A stretch of 64,000 bases of DNA. Source: GCA-003244245 sp035606945 (lineage in GTDB: Bacteria > Actinomycetota > Actinomycetes > Mycobacteriales > Pseudonocardiaceae). The stretch spans positions 1-64,000 of the forward strand of contig DATNDR010000136.1 of NCBI GenBank assembly GCA_035606945.1, read 5' to 3'. Below, one piece after another: positions 42,620-54,301 of the stretch (the first letter of the stretch is position 1; the number at the start of each line of letters is the position of its first letter). The notes beneath the pieces were generated by a model, which saw only the letters and a program-made list of their open reading frames with translations, was not told the origin of the DNA and did not search any database. The translations under genes and the position numbers were made by a program.

Positions 42620-42623
<4 letters not shown>
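41916..42623 (-). CDS. ureD: Urease accessory protein UreD (UreH)
   Basis: 235 residues from GTG 42623, whose codon overlaps the ureG stop (GTGA). The start was chosen because the longer frame upstream is antisense-like sequence from ureG. VKARAQLTVDACGPRWRSAA, HLRSAAATVVQAGR, ALWAVTASVAQDAFFDWQPE and RGARAVLREVVVLGRAG match UreD of actinobacteria. It forms the apo-urease activation complex with UreF and UreG for nickel insertion. Last gene of the urease operon. Confidence 0.9.
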
Positions 42624-43232
<609 letters not shown>

Positions 43233-43243
<11 letters not shown>

Positions 43244-43918
43244 ACAGGGTCACCTCCGCACGGGCGTGCAGCTCGGCCAGCACCTCCGGCAGCGGGGTGC
43301 CGGTAGTGGGCAGCAGGCGCGGATCCTGCTGGGCCACGGCGTCGCGCGCCGCGGTCACTGCGGACTGCGCGACGTGCTCAGCGGGTCGGCTGGCGGCTGC
43401 CTGGACGGCAGCGACCGCGATCGGGTCCAGACCCAGCAGCCGCACCGCGGCCGCACACGCCCCGCCGAGCAGATGGTGCAGGACCAGCGACGCCGCCATC
43501 TCGGCGCCATCCCCGGCGGCGGCTACCACCGCGCCGAGCACCAGCGGGTGATGCGGGCGGCTCACCTCAGCCAGCGCGTCCAGCGCAGCAGACGGCCAGA
43601 CCAGGTGGGCCGTGCGAAGCAGCGTCACGCCCTGCGCGCGAGACGCTTCCCGGGCGGCGGCCGACGGGGTGCGGGCGCTGAGCGCCCCATCCCACTCGTC
43701 CCAATTCACCGCTGCTGCGCCGGCCAGCAGGCAGCCAGCCGCAGCCACCGCGGCGACCACGGATCCGCTCCCGCGCAACCGGCCGGCCAGGAACAACTCC
43801 AGGTCGGCCTCGCTGCGCACCAGGCCACGCTCGACGGCCGCCTCAACCGCCCCGGAATGCGCGTGCCCGCCGGTGGGCAATCGCGAATCGGCCAGCAGCA
43901 GCGACGCCAGCATCGTCA

Positions 43919-43919
<1 letters not shown>
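43233..43919 (-). CDS. ureF: Urease accessory protein UreF
   Basis: 228 residues, all helical. LLLADSRLPTGGHAHSGAVE is the diagnostic start (DSxxPxGGxxxS), and LRTAHLVWPSAALDALAE and the alanine-rich C-terminus fit UreF. It bridges UreD and UreG on apo-urease. The start overlaps the ureBC stop (TGATG). The sequence is alanine-rich and low in motifs, as usual for the family, so position adds much of the support. Confidence 0.92.
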
Positions 43920-45975
<2,056 letters not shown>

Positions 45976-45979
<4 letters not shown>

Positions 45980-46278
45980 TGGATGGGCTGGTGCACGGTG
46001 ACGAGTTTGGTGCCGTCCGGGAAGGTCGCCTCGACCTGCACCGAGGTGATCATCTCCGGCACGCCATCCAGCACGTCGCGCCGGGTGAGCACCCGCTGAC
46101 CGCCCGCCATCAGATCAGCGACGCTGCCCCCGTCCCGGGCTCTCTCCAGCACCCATGAGGTGATCAGCGCGACAGCCTCGGGATAGTTCAGCCGCAGTCC
46201 CCTGGCTCGGCGCTGCATGGCCAACTGGCCCGCCACGTGGACAAGGAGCTTCTCCTGCTCATGCGGCGACAGCAGCAT
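45976..46278 (-). CDS. ureA: Urease gamma subunit
   Basis: 100 residues, the normal length. MLLSPHEQEKLLVHVAGQLA, RGLRLNYPEAVALITSWVLE, ARDGGSVADLMAGGQ and VQVEATFPDGTKLVTVHQPI are the family blocks. First structural gene of the urease operon, with GGGAGGAA before the ATG; it overlaps the fused beta-alpha gene. ureE is missing from the operon, as usual in mycobacteria and relatives. Confidence 0.96.
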
Positions 46279-46370
46279 GTCGGTTCCTCCCTGAGCTCAA
46301 CGACCCCAGACGGTCAGCCCGTGGCTTCGGGCCGCGTCGGCGAGAAGTGCAGCACCCGATCAATCGACGG

Positions 46371-46676
46371 TCATACTGCCTCAGCCGGGCGCAGCGCAGC
46401 TGATCCGCCAGACCGCGGCTGGGGAACGACCCGGGTGGCCGATTCGCTGTCTCCCATCGTCCGCCGGGCCACGGGGTGCTCAACGAGAGCGAGGACTCGT
46501 GAAGCCATGAACCGAGCAGTGCGCACCGGCGTGCCGCCACGAGTGACCTCGGTGACCTCCACGACGCCGCGCCGGTGAGTGATCTCTACCCGTCGACCGT
46601 TGCGGGTGGCCTCGATCTCGTAGGTCAGGGTCGATCCACCTGCGTCGATGACGATCTCGGTACGATCGCCCTTCAT
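46371..46676 (-). CDS. Hypothetical small protein upstream of urease
   Basis: 101 residues from ATG 46676, preceded by AAGGATGG. The first two-thirds look beta-rich (TEIVIDAGGSTLTYEIEATR, VEITHRRGVVEVTEVTRGG). The rest is Arg/Ser/Ala-rich and possibly disordered. No family recognised. It runs in the urease direction and ends 92 nt before ureA, so it may be the first gene of that transcript. Coding is supported by the ribosome binding site and the ordered N-terminal half. Confidence 0.6.
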   Translation of the reverse strand: MKGDRTEIVIDAGGSTLTYEIEATRNGRRVEITHRRGVVEVTEVTRGGTPVRTARFMASRVLALVEHPVARRTMGDSESATRVVPQPRSGGSAALRPAEAV

Positions 46677-46912
46677 CGCTTGCCATCCTTATGCGTCTCG
46701 GTCTGATGAGGGTCCGGACCGGGCGTGCTGGTCGCCTCTCGGCGAAAGGCACACCACGGCTTCAGCCGAACGATCGTCCGCGGCGGCGAATTGATGTGGA
46801 CCCGGGAACACAAGGCACCCCGGCCCGGACAACTGGTACAACTGTCCGCACGGCCCGATCATTCCCGATGGCGGCTGGGGCCGGCGGTGGCCGTGGCGCT
46901 CGGGACCGGATA

Positions 46913-47677
46913 TCAGTAGCCGGCGAGCAGGGCCTGCAGCCGGGCCAACATTGACGCGGGCAGGTGGCTGCGGAAGCGTCCGCGCTCATCGGGTCGCCGG
47001 CCCCAGAGGACCAGTGTGCGGGCGGCGGCGTCAAGTTCGACGTAGGGCTCATCGGAGCTGTCCTCAGCGAGTTGCAGGCCGGCGTGGCCGGACTCCACCA
47101 CCAGCCGCACGTCCTTGCCGCGGTCTGCGCGTAACCGGACCTGGAAGTCCTCGTCGGGGTAGGGGTCCTGGCCCCAGCCGCGCCGCACCAGTATCTCACC
47201 GAGAACACCCACAGCGTGCTCGGTCAATTCGGGCTGGCCGAGCAGCTCACGCCCAACCTCGTCGTCGCCTGCGAAGTCCCAACGATGGATCGCGAACTCG
47301 TTGCGCATGTGCGGGATGAATTTGGCCACCACCATCTGCCGCCCAGTCCACGGGATGACTGCCTCGGGCTCACGTTCGAGCGCCTGGTCGATCATCGATC
47401 GCATCCTGCCTTCTTCGGATTCCAGGCGCTGGCGAAGGGCCTTGTCATCCATGGCCTGGTACGGAGCCTCGCGTTCCTCGAAGCTCCGGGTAGCCGGCAC
47501 CGCTTCGCCGCGGACGTAGTAGTGGAGGTGACGAGTGATCTCGGCGGCTGCCGCGGCCAGATGTGCGGTGATCTCATGGGTCGTCCAGCCATCGCAGGCG
47601 GTCACCACGTCGGGCGCGGTGTCCTGCAGGGCCTCGAGGAACGCCTCGGCCTCATGGCTTCGCGGTATCGCGGTCAT
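46913..47677 (-). CDS. DinB/MDMPI-fold maleylpyruvate isomerase family protein
   Basis: 254 residues from ATG 47677. The N-terminal four-helix DinB_2/MDMPI domain has WTTHEITAHLAAAAAEITRH and a second His cluster in KFIPHMRNEFAIHRWDF, the likely metal ligands. A C-terminal beta domain (DEDFQVRLRADRGKDVRLVV) follows. Relatives are mycothiol-dependent isomerases or S-transferases, common in actinobacteria that make mycothiol. Substrate unknown. It diverges from the ArsR-type regulator at 47742, which might control it. A longer upstream frame exists but is antisense to that regulator. Confidence 0.85.
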   Translation of the reverse strand: MTAIPRSHEAEAFLEALQDTAPDVVTACDGWTTHEITAHLAAAAAEITRHLHYYVRGEAVPATRSFEEREAPYQAMDDKALRQRLESEEGRMRSMIDQALEREPEAVIPWTGRQMVVAKFIPHMRNEFAIHRWDFAGDDEVGRELLGQPELTEHAVGVLGEILVRRGWGQDPYPDEDFQVRLRADRGKDVRLVVESGHAGLQLAEDSSDEPYVELDAAARTLVLWGRRPDERGRFRSHLPASMLARLQALLAGY

Positions 47678-47741
47678 CCGCCCACGGTAGGTGCGAAACA
47701 CTTCGACGCCGGTCGAACCGACCGGCGAATAATCTGCAGCA

Positions 47742-48533
47742 ATGTCGACCACCGACCTATCCCCCAACGCGGTGTCCGCGCCGCCGCGGGTAGCCGCCGG
47801 AGACCGCGGCGATGCCGACATCGCCGCGGTCGGGGCGCTACTGGCCGACCCGGGGCGCTGCCGGGTATTGCTGGCCCTCAACGACGGCCGGGCCCTACCA
47901 GCCAGCCTGCTCGCCGCCGAAGCCGGGGTCTGCGCCTCCACCGCCAGCAGCCACCTGAGCAAGCTCGTGGCCGCAGGGCTGCTGAGCGTGCAACCGCATG
48001 GCCGTCACCGCTACTACCGACTCGCCGGTCCACAGGTCGGCCGGCTCATCGAGGCCCTCACCCAGCTGGCTCCCGCCCAGTCGATCCGTTCGCTGCGCCA
48101 AGGCACCCGCGCGCATGCGCTGCGACAGGCCCGCACCTGCTACGACCACCTCGCCGGACGGCTCGGCGTGGCAATCATGGGCGCCATGCTCGACCGCGGC
48201 TACCTCATTGGCGGGGACGGCGATTTCCACGCCGAACGTGCGGTCCACGACCAGCTCGCCGGGTACGGTCACGACATCGACTACCACCTCACGGCGGACG
48301 GCGAGGCCTTCCTCAGCGATTTCGGAGCCGTGCTGCCGTCGAAACGACCGGTGGTCCGCTACTGCGTCGACTGGTCCGAGCAACGCCACCACCTGTCCGG
48401 GGCCATCGGCCGCAACCTGCTCAACCGACTCCTCGAACTCGAGTGGATCCGCCGCTCGCCGTCCAACCGCGCCGTCCACATCACCAATGCCGGCCGCGCT
48501 GGCCTGATTGCCGCTTTCCGCATCCAGCTCTGA
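47742..48533 (+). CDS. ArsR-type winged-helix regulator with C-terminal extension
   Basis: 263 residues. The ArsR winged helix spans about 25-110: ALLADPGRCRVLLALNDGRA, then CASTASSHLSKLVAAGLLSV as recognition helix, and PHGRHRYYRLAG as wing. A C-terminal domain of about 150 residues (from RTCYDHLAGRLGVAIMGAML to YCVDWSEQRHHLSGAIGRNL) makes it much longer than metal sensors. The CVDWSEQRHHL motif contains one Cys and two His that might bind a ligand. The regulon is unknown. It diverges from the MDMPI-fold gene and converges with urtE. Confidence 0.88.
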   Translation: MSTTDLSPNAVSAPPRVAAGDRGDADIAAVGALLADPGRCRVLLALNDGRALPASLLAAEAGVCASTASSHLSKLVAAGLLSVQPHGRHRYYRLAGPQVGRLIEALTQLAPAQSIRSLRQGTRAHALRQARTCYDHLAGRLGVAIMGAMLDRGYLIGGDGDFHAERAVHDQLAGYGHDIDYHLTADGEAFLSDFGAVLPSKRPVVRYCVDWSEQRHHLSGAIGRNLLNRLLELEWIRRSPSNRAVHITNAGRAGLIAAFRIQL

Positions 48534-48565
48534 TAATGCCGCGCCCGACACAGTCAGCGGGCAAG

Positions 48566-49258
48566 TCAGATCGCCATGGCGGCGCGGACGTGGTCGAGGG
48601 CGTCGGCGCCACCGTCGCCAGTGGAGGTGATCCGGCCGGCTTCCATGACGTAGTAGCGGCTGGCTGCGGCGAGGGCGAAGCCGACATGCTGCTCGACCAG
48701 CAGGATCGACAGTCCCTTGCGGGCGGTCAACGACAGGATGGTCTGTTCGATCTCGGCTACCACCGTGGGCTGGATGCCTTCGGTCGGCTCATCCAGGATC
48801 AGGATCCGCGGCTGGGTGATCAACGCTCGGGCGATGGCCAGTTGCTGGCGCTGGCCACCGGAAAGGAGTCCGGCCCGGCGCGACAGCAGTGCCCTGAGCG
48901 CGGGGAACAGATCCAGCACCTCGGCGATCAGCTTTTTGCCGTCTCGCCGGGTATCCGCCACCAGTTGAAGGTTCTCCGCGGTGGTGAGTTGGGGGAAGCA
49001 TTGCTGTCCCTGGGGCACGTACCCGACGCCACGCTTGACCCGCTCGTTGGGACGCGTGCGAGTGATGTCCTCGCCGTCGAGCATGATGCACCCTGCGCTG
49101 GGATGGAGCAGCCCGACGGCGGCGCGCAGCAGGGTCGTCTTTCCGGCACCGTTGTGCCCCATCACCGCGGCGACCCCGCCCGCCGGTACCTCGATGCTCG
49201 CACCGTGCACCACGGTGGTCCGTCCGTACCCGACGTGCACACCACGCAACTTCAGCAT
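48566..49258 (-). CDS. urtE: Urea ABC transporter ATPase UrtE
   Basis: 230 residues. Walker A GHNGAGKTTLLRAA, signature LLSGGQRQQLAIARAL, Walker B ILILDEPTEGIQPTVV and LVEQHVGFALAAA are those of LivF/UrtE-type ATPases; EGIQPTVVAEIE is typical of UrtE. Inner face of the membrane. The ATG overlaps the urtD stop (ATGA). Last gene of urtABCDE. Confidence 0.94.
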   Translation of the reverse strand: MLKLRGVHVGYGRTTVVHGASIEVPAGGVAAVMGHNGAGKTTLLRAAVGLLHPSAGCIMLDGEDITRTRPNERVKRGVGYVPQGQQCFPQLTTAENLQLVADTRRDGKKLIAEVLDLFPALRALLSRRAGLLSGGQRQQLAIARALITQPRILILDEPTEGIQPTVVAEIEQTILSLTARKGLSILLVEQHVGFALAAASRYYVMEAGRITSTGDGGADALDHVRAAMAI

Positions 49259-50007
49259 CAGGATGCGACCTCCGCCCGGCCGAGGTATACCTCCTGGACC
49301 CGGGGATCGGCCTGCACCTGGGCCACTGTCCCTTCGCTGAGCACCTTCCCGGCGTGCAGCACCGTGACGGAGGTCGCGAATGAGCGCATGAAGTCCATAT
49401 CGTGTTCGACCACGACAACGGTGCGTGCGCTACCGATCCGGTACAGCAGCTCCCCGGTTTGGATCCGTTCGTCGGCGCTCATCCCGGCCACCGGCTCATC
49501 CAGCAGCAACACACGCGCGTCCTGCACCAGCAGCATGCCGATTTCCAGCCACTGCTTCTGTCCATGCGCCAGTGCTCCCGCTTGCGTGTTTCGCAACGCG
49601 GTCAAACCGACCATATCCATGGCTTCCTCGACCTCGGGCGGCACCGAGCAGCGACGGCGCAACAGTGACAACGGCCTGCGTGCTGCTCCCGCCGCGATGT
49701 CGAGGTTCTGCAGGATCGTCAATTCCTCGAACACGGTGGCCGTCTGGAAGGTACGACCTATCCCCAGCCGGGCGATCTGGTGCACCTTCTTGCCCACCAG
49801 TTCGGTCCGTCCGAAGCGCACTGATCCGGTGGCCGGCGCCAGCCCGGTGATCGCGTCCACCAATGTGGTCTTGCCCGCGCCATTAGGGCCGATCAAAAAT
49901 CGCAAGTCGCCTTGCAGTACCGTCATCGACACCCCGTCGACGGCGACGAAACCGTCGAAGACCACCCGCACGTCGGACAGCTCCAGGTAATCGGCGTCCA
50001 TCGTCAT
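49258..50007 (-). CDS. urtD: Urea ABC transporter ATPase UrtD
   Basis: 249 residues from ATG 50007, which overlaps the urtC stop. Walker A GPNGAGKTTLVDAI, GRTFQTATVFEELTILQNLD, signature region AGALAHGQKQWLEIGMLL in which the usual LSGGQ reads LAHGQK (typical of UrtD), Walker B VLLLDEPVAGMSADE and VVVEHDMDFMRSFA. LivG-like partner of UrtE. A longer open frame upstream to 50541 has no family similarity. Confidence 0.94.
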   Translation of the reverse strand: MTMDADYLELSDVRVVFDGFVAVDGVSMTVLQGDLRFLIGPNGAGKTTLVDAITGLAPATGSVRFGRTELVGKKVHQIARLGIGRTFQTATVFEELTILQNLDIAAGAARRPLSLLRRRCSVPPEVEEAMDMVGLTALRNTQAGALAHGQKQWLEIGMLLVQDARVLLLDEPVAGMSADERIQTGELLYRIGSARTVVVVEHDMDFMRSFATSVTVLHAGKVLSEGTVAQVQADPRVQEVYLGRAEVAS

Positions 50008-51182
50008 TGGCCGGTCTCGGTTCCAGCGCTGACCCCGGACAGATCCGGTTCCGGTGACAGCAAACTCCCCGCATCGGATGGTGGTGGAGACAAGCTGCCG
50101 CCACGGGTACCAAAGCCCCATCTTCGCGGTAACGACCGTTGCAACAAGGTCACCGACGACAACCCAGCCGGCAGGAAAGCGATCACCAGAACGAACAAGG
50201 CACCTTGGAAATAGCTCCAAAATGAGGGGAAATTCTCCGACAGGGCGGTCTGCGCCCAGGCTACCGCGATTGCGCCGAGCACCGGGCCGAACAGGGTGGC
50301 CCGGCCGCCGATCGCCACCCCGATGACAAAGGCGATCGAAGGTACCACGCCGACGTTCGCCGGCGAGATAATCCCCACGATGGGTACGAATAATGCACCC
50401 GCGATGCCGGCCATCGCTGCTGCCAGTACGTACGCCACCAGCTTGATGTTCGCCGGATCGTAGCCGAGAAACCGCACGCGCTCCTCTTGATCCCGGACTG
50501 CGATGAGCAGCTCCCCGTACCGCGAGCGGTAGAGTTGCCACACCACCGCCAACATGGCCAGCAGCGCGATCGCAGCGATGTAGAACAGCATCCGCTTGTT
50601 GACCGGATCGTAGAGGTTGAAACCGAAGAATGAGCGGAATCCGTTAAGTCCGTTGAACCCGCCAAGGGTAACCTGCTGACCGATCAACAAGATCGCGAAT
50701 GCGGCCGCCAACGCCTGGGACAAAATGGCGAAATACGCGCCGCGGACGCGCCTGCGGAAGATCGCAATGCCGAGCCCGAATGCCACCAACGATGGGATCA
50801 GGACTATCCCTAACAGGGTCACCACCGGAGATCGAAACGGTTCCCACCAGATCGGAAGGTGCCCGGACCCGTAGAGCAGCATGAAATCGGGTACCCCGGA
50901 CGGCCCGGCATCGGCAAGCTTGAGATGGAAGGCCATCACGTAGCCACCCAAACCGAAGAACACACCTTGTCCCAGCGTCAGCATGCCACCTCGGCCCCAA
51001 GCCAACCCGATCCCGACCGCCACTATGCCGTAGCAGACAAACCGTCCGAGCAGCGACAACCGAAAATCTGAGAGCACTGCAGGTGCCAGCACCAGCAATG
51101 CCAGGGCGCCGAGCACGAAACCGAACAGGACGCCGTAATTGCGCCTGAGCTTGCCGGAAGATGTTGCGGTAGTATCCGTCAT
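50004..51182 (-). CDS. urtC: Urea ABC transporter permease UrtC
   Basis: 392 residues with about 10 membrane helices, LivM-like. FVCYGIVAVGIGLAWGRGGM, LGQGVFFGLGGYVMAFHLKL and RDQEERVRFLGYDPANIKLV are typical UrtC segments. It pairs with UrtB in the membrane. The ATG overlaps the urtB stop (ATGA). A hydrophilic C-terminal tail of about 45 residues (RRWGFGTRGGSLSPPPSD) is longer than in most LivM proteins. Confidence 0.94.
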   Translation of the reverse strand: MTDTTATSSGKLRRNYGVLFGFVLGALALLVLAPAVLSDFRLSLLGRFVCYGIVAVGIGLAWGRGGMLTLGQGVFFGLGGYVMAFHLKLADAGPSGVPDFMLLYGSGHLPIWWEPFRSPVVTLLGIVLIPSLVAFGLGIAIFRRRVRGAYFAILSQALAAAFAILLIGQQVTLGGFNGLNGFRSFFGFNLYDPVNKRMLFYIAAIALLAMLAVVWQLYRSRYGELLIAVRDQEERVRFLGYDPANIKLVAYVLAAAMAGIAGALFVPIVGIISPANVGVVPSIAFVIGVAIGGRATLFGPVLGAIAVAWAQTALSENFPSFWSYFQGALFVLVIAFLPAGLSSVTLLQRSLPRRWGFGTRGGSLSPPPSDAGSLLSPEPDLSGVSAGTETGQ

Positions 51183-52063
51183 GCCAGGCTCCGGGTCCGG
51201 ACACTGAAGATGCCCTGCGGACGGATCTGCAAGAAAACCACGATCACCACGAAAACCATGACTTTCGCGATGCTCGCGGTGGTGGAGTATTCAAAGGTCG
51301 CCTGGAGCAGACCGAGCCCGAATGCCGCGATCACGGCACCTTTGATTTGGCCGATGCCGCCGGCGACGACGACGAGGAACGCATCGACGATGTAGCTGGT
51401 GCCCAGAGTGGGACCGGTGGAACCGAGCAAGGTGAGCGCCACACCGGCGATTCCCGCCAGGCCGGAGCCGATGAAGAAGGTGAGCCGGTCGGTGCTCCGG
51501 GTGGAGATGCCGACCGTCTCAGCCAGGTCCCGGTTCTGCACGACGCCGCGAATCCGGCGTCCCAGCGGTGTCATCTTGAGCACCAGGGACAGTCCGATAA
51601 CGGCCGCGGCGGCCAGCACCAGGATGAACAACCGCGCCGCGGGAACCTGGGTGATGCCGAGATCGATGCTGCCTGACAGCCAGCCAGGGGCCCGGACGTC
51701 GACGTTCGGGGCGCCGAAGATGTCCCGGGCCACCTGTTGCAAGATCAACGATACCCCCCAGGTCACCAGCAGGGTGTCCAGCGGGCGGTAATACATCCGG
51801 CGGATCAGGGTGGCTTCCAGGATCACCCCCATCAGACCACCCACCAGGAAGCCGAGCGGGATGGCCAGCAGCAGCGAGATCCCGGCGTCGGCTATGACTC
51901 CTTGCACCACAAAGGCGGTGTAGGCGCCCGCCATGATGAACTCGCCGTGGGCCATGTTGATCACGCCCATCTGCCCGAAGGTCAGGGCGAGACCGAGAGC
52001 GGCCAGCAGCAATATCGAGCCCAGTGAGAGACCTGCGACCAACTGGCTGAACAGTGCCTGCAT
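51179..52063 (-). CDS. urtB: Urea ABC transporter permease UrtB
   Basis: 294 residues from ATG 52063, 11 nt after the urtA stop. LivH-like with about 8 helices: LALTFGQMGVINMAHGEFIM, YRPLDTLLVTWGVSLILQQV, and GLLQATFEYSTTASIAKVMV. FGQMGVINMAHGE and RRIRGVVQNRDLAETVGI are the conserved cytoplasmic loops. The mature length suits UrtB without the extra N-terminal domain seen in proteobacteria. Confidence 0.94.
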   Translation of the reverse strand: MQALFSQLVAGLSLGSILLLAALGLALTFGQMGVINMAHGEFIMAGAYTAFVVQGVIADAGISLLLAIPLGFLVGGLMGVILEATLIRRMYYRPLDTLLVTWGVSLILQQVARDIFGAPNVDVRAPGWLSGSIDLGITQVPAARLFILVLAAAAVIGLSLVLKMTPLGRRIRGVVQNRDLAETVGISTRSTDRLTFFIGSGLAGIAGVALTLLGSTGPTLGTSYIVDAFLVVVAGGIGQIKGAVIAAFGLGLLQATFEYSTTASIAKVMVFVVIVVFLQIRPQGIFSVRTRSLA

Positions 52064-52074
52064 GACAGTGCCCG

Positions 52075-53337
52075 CTAGCCGGTCAGGCCCTTGGCCCAGT
52101 CGTAGCTCTTGAGGAAGGGATCCGGCTGGATAGGTGCACCGGAACTCCAATCGGCGTGGATCAGTGCATCGGGGCCGACCTTGCCGATCAGTGCGGTCTT
52201 GGCGATGTGATGGTTCGCGCCATTGACGGTCACCGTGCCCTCGGGAGCGTCGTAGCTCACACCATCTGCGGCCTTACGGATATCGTCGGTCTTGAACGAG
52301 TTCGCCTTTTCCACCATCGCCTTCCACAAGAACAATGAGGTGTAGGCCGCCTCCATCGGATCAGAGGTGACCCGGTTCTGGCCGTACTTGCCCTTGAACG
52401 CCTGCACGAATGCCGCGTTCGTCGGGGAATCGATGGTCTGGTAGTAGTTCCACGCGGTCAGCTGCCCCACCACGTTGTCCAGCCCGATCCCACCGATCTC
52501 CTCCTCGGCGATCGACACCGAGACCACCGGCATCGCGGCCGGGGTCAGGCCGGCGTTGCGGTATTCCTTGAAGAATGCGACGTTCGAGTCACCGTTGAGC
52601 GTGTTGAACACCGCGGCCGCCCCGGCACCTTTCACCTTGTTGACGATCGTGGCGAAGTCTGTGTGACCGAGCGGCGCGTACTCCTCGCCTTTGATCTCGA
52701 TGCCGTTGGCTTTGGCGTACGCCTTGATCTCCTTATTCGCGGTCCGCGGAAAGACGTAGTCGGAGCCCACCAGGAACAGGGATTTAACACCCTTCTGCTT
52801 CAGGTAGTCCAGCGCGGGCACAATCTGCTGGTTCGTGGTGGCACCGGTGTAAAAAATGTTCGGCGACGCCTCGAGCCCCTCATACTGCACCGGATAGAAC
52901 AGCAGCGAGTTGGCACCCTCGAACACCGGCAGCATCGCTTTGCGGGACGCCGATGTCCAGCCACCGAAGACCGCAGCCACACAGTCGGAACTGATCAGTT
53001 TGCCGGCCTTCTCCGCGAAGATCGTCGGCTCGGACGCGCCGTCCTCGCTGACGACGTTCAACTGCTTGCCGAGCACGCCGCCACGGGTGTTGATCTGTTC
53101 AGCGGCCAGCAGCAACGAATCGTGCACCGTCTTTTCGCTGATCGCCATCGTGCCGGACAGGGAGTTCAAAAAGCCGATCTTCACCGAATTCCCGGAAGTG
53201 TCGGCACAGGAGCCCGCCGACGCTCCACCCGGCCCCGAAGCTCCCACCCGACTACCGCAACCGGCCGAGACGAGGCCTGCAACCATCAACATGGCGACCG
53301 CACCCAGCAGACGTTTCCTCGTTCGTCGTGTGCTCAT
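52075..53337 (-). CDS. urtA: Urea ABC transporter substrate-binding lipoprotein UrtA
   Basis: 420 residues. Lipoprotein signal: basic RRTRKRL, hydrophobic GAVAMLMVAGL, lipobox LVSAGC with Cys27. The periplasmic-binding type 1 fold follows: VKIGFLNSLSGTMAISEKTV, VAAVFGGWTSASRKAMLPVF, LFYPVQYEGLEASPNIFYTG and QIVPALDYLKQKGVK, all UrtA hallmarks (the GGWTSASRK and YPVQYEG blocks contact urea). First gene of the urtABCDE run, with a GlnR-like box about 130 bases upstream. Confidence 0.96.
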   Translation of the reverse strand: MSTRRTRKRLLGAVAMLMVAGLVSAGCGSRVGASGPGGASAGSCADTSGNSVKIGFLNSLSGTMAISEKTVHDSLLLAAEQINTRGGVLGKQLNVVSEDGASEPTIFAEKAGKLISSDCVAAVFGGWTSASRKAMLPVFEGANSLLFYPVQYEGLEASPNIFYTGATTNQQIVPALDYLKQKGVKSLFLVGSDYVFPRTANKEIKAYAKANGIEIKGEEYAPLGHTDFATIVNKVKGAGAAAVFNTLNGDSNVAFFKEYRNAGLTPAAMPVVSVSIAEEEIGGIGLDNVVGQLTAWNYYQTIDSPTNAAFVQAFKGKYGQNRVTSDPMEAAYTSLFLWKAMVEKANSFKTDDIRKAADGVSYDAPEGTVTVNGANHHIAKTALIGKVGPDALIHADWSSGAPIQPDPFLKSYDWAKGLTG

Positions 53338-53464
53338 CGCAACTCCTCTCGCGCCGGGATCGGCCCGTTCGGCGCCACCGGCCGGATTCCCGGATATCTG
53401 CGCGCCAGCCGGGTGCTACGGCCGATGAACGACGGGTGCCTGCGGTGCACCGTAGGAACGAGAT

Positions 53465-53502
53465 GTGACAGAGAGATTTCTGACGTGGGTCGACACTGTT
53501 AC
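53465..53502. promoter_or_regulatory. GlnR-like box upstream of urtA
   Basis: On the minus strand four 5-mers at exact 11-nt spacing: GTAAC-n6-GACCC-n6-GAAAT-n6-GTCAC. Outer half-sites fit the GlnR GTnAC element and the third fits GAAAC with one change. It lies 128-165 bases upstream of the urtA start. Known GlnR targets in actinobacteria include urea transport and urease genes. Confidence 0.5.
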
Positions 53503-53582
53503 GTGTCACCAATGTGGGTGATTACCTGATCACCATAAGTTATAAATAAGTGGCTTATGGGTCTCGAATACTCCGGCCCTGA

Positions 53583-54197
53583 TCACACTGGCGGGTGTAG
53601 TACCACAAACCAGGCCGCTGCGAGCATTGCCGGCCCGTGGGGTACGTCGCGGTAACCGAACATTCGCGCCGGGATCATCACCATAACGGTCAGTACGCCG
53701 GACGCGAGTACCGCCAGCACCAGGCCTGGCCACGACGCCGCAGCCGTGAGCGCGCCCAGGCTGCCGGCGAGCTTCACATCCCCACCACCCAGAGCGCCCG
53801 GAGACACCAGGCGGATCGCGGCATAGCCACCCGCCCACAGCAGCGTCCCCACTGGGGCACGGACCAGTGGATCAACGTTTCCAGCGCCGACCGCCGCAAT
53901 CCCTAGCAAGCCGGCGACCAGCGGATACGCCGGCAAGGTCAGCGCATCCGGCAGCCGCCGGGCGACCAGATCGACGCCACTGAGCAGCACACCACCCCAG
54001 GACAACATCAGCGGCACCGGCCACCACCACAGCGGGAGGTTGGCGCCGGCGCTGCCACCGACCATCGCCCACAGCGCGGCCACCAGTACCGCGCACACCG
54101 GCGCCGATACCCGCGCGCCACGGGGAATCCTCCGCAACAACATGGCTCCCCCGGCCCCGGCAACGGCTCCCATGCCAGCTGTCCACACGCTGCTCAT
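53583..54197 (-). CDS. Prepilin peptidase (A24), short form
   Basis: 204 residues from ATG 54197. Membrane aspartyl protease with about six helices. The first catalytic Asp lies in SGVDLVARRLPDALTLPAYP and the second in the GGGDVKLAGSLGAL motif. The N-terminal cytoplasmic methylase domain of Gram-negative PilD is absent, as in actinobacterial TadV-like forms. It cleaves prepilin leaders for Flp/Tad pili or related exported proteins; no pilus genes are in the window. In mycobacteria an equivalent gene lies near mltG and aroE. Confidence 0.88.
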   Translation of the reverse strand: MSSVWTAGMGAVAGAGGAMLLRRIPRGARVSAPVCAVLVAALWAMVGGSAGANLPLWWWPVPLMLSWGGVLLSGVDLVARRLPDALTLPAYPLVAGLLGIAAVGAGNVDPLVRAPVGTLLWAGGYAAIRLVSPGALGGGDVKLAGSLGALTAAASWPGLVLAVLASGVLTVMVMIPARMFGYRDVPHGPAMLAAAWFVVLHPPV

Positions 54198-54301
54198 TCC
54201 GTCACTGTGTCCGATGCATCGCCGCTGCAGGGCCGAGCCGGATACAGCCTGTGGATAACTGGGATGGTGTGGACAATCCGTTTCGCGGGAGCGGGTAACG
54301 G

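Noticed and set aside
46794..46919. A 41-residue plus-strand frame starting MWTREHKAPRPG upstream of the urease region
   Set aside because: No clear ribosome binding site, no family, and it runs into the 3' end of the MDMPI-fold gene. It may be real but cannot be supported.
49258..50541. Long UrtD with an N-terminal extension of about 180 residues
   Set aside because: The upstream part is an antisense/alternative-frame reading of urtC; the ATG at 50007 overlaps the urtC stop like the other urt junctions.
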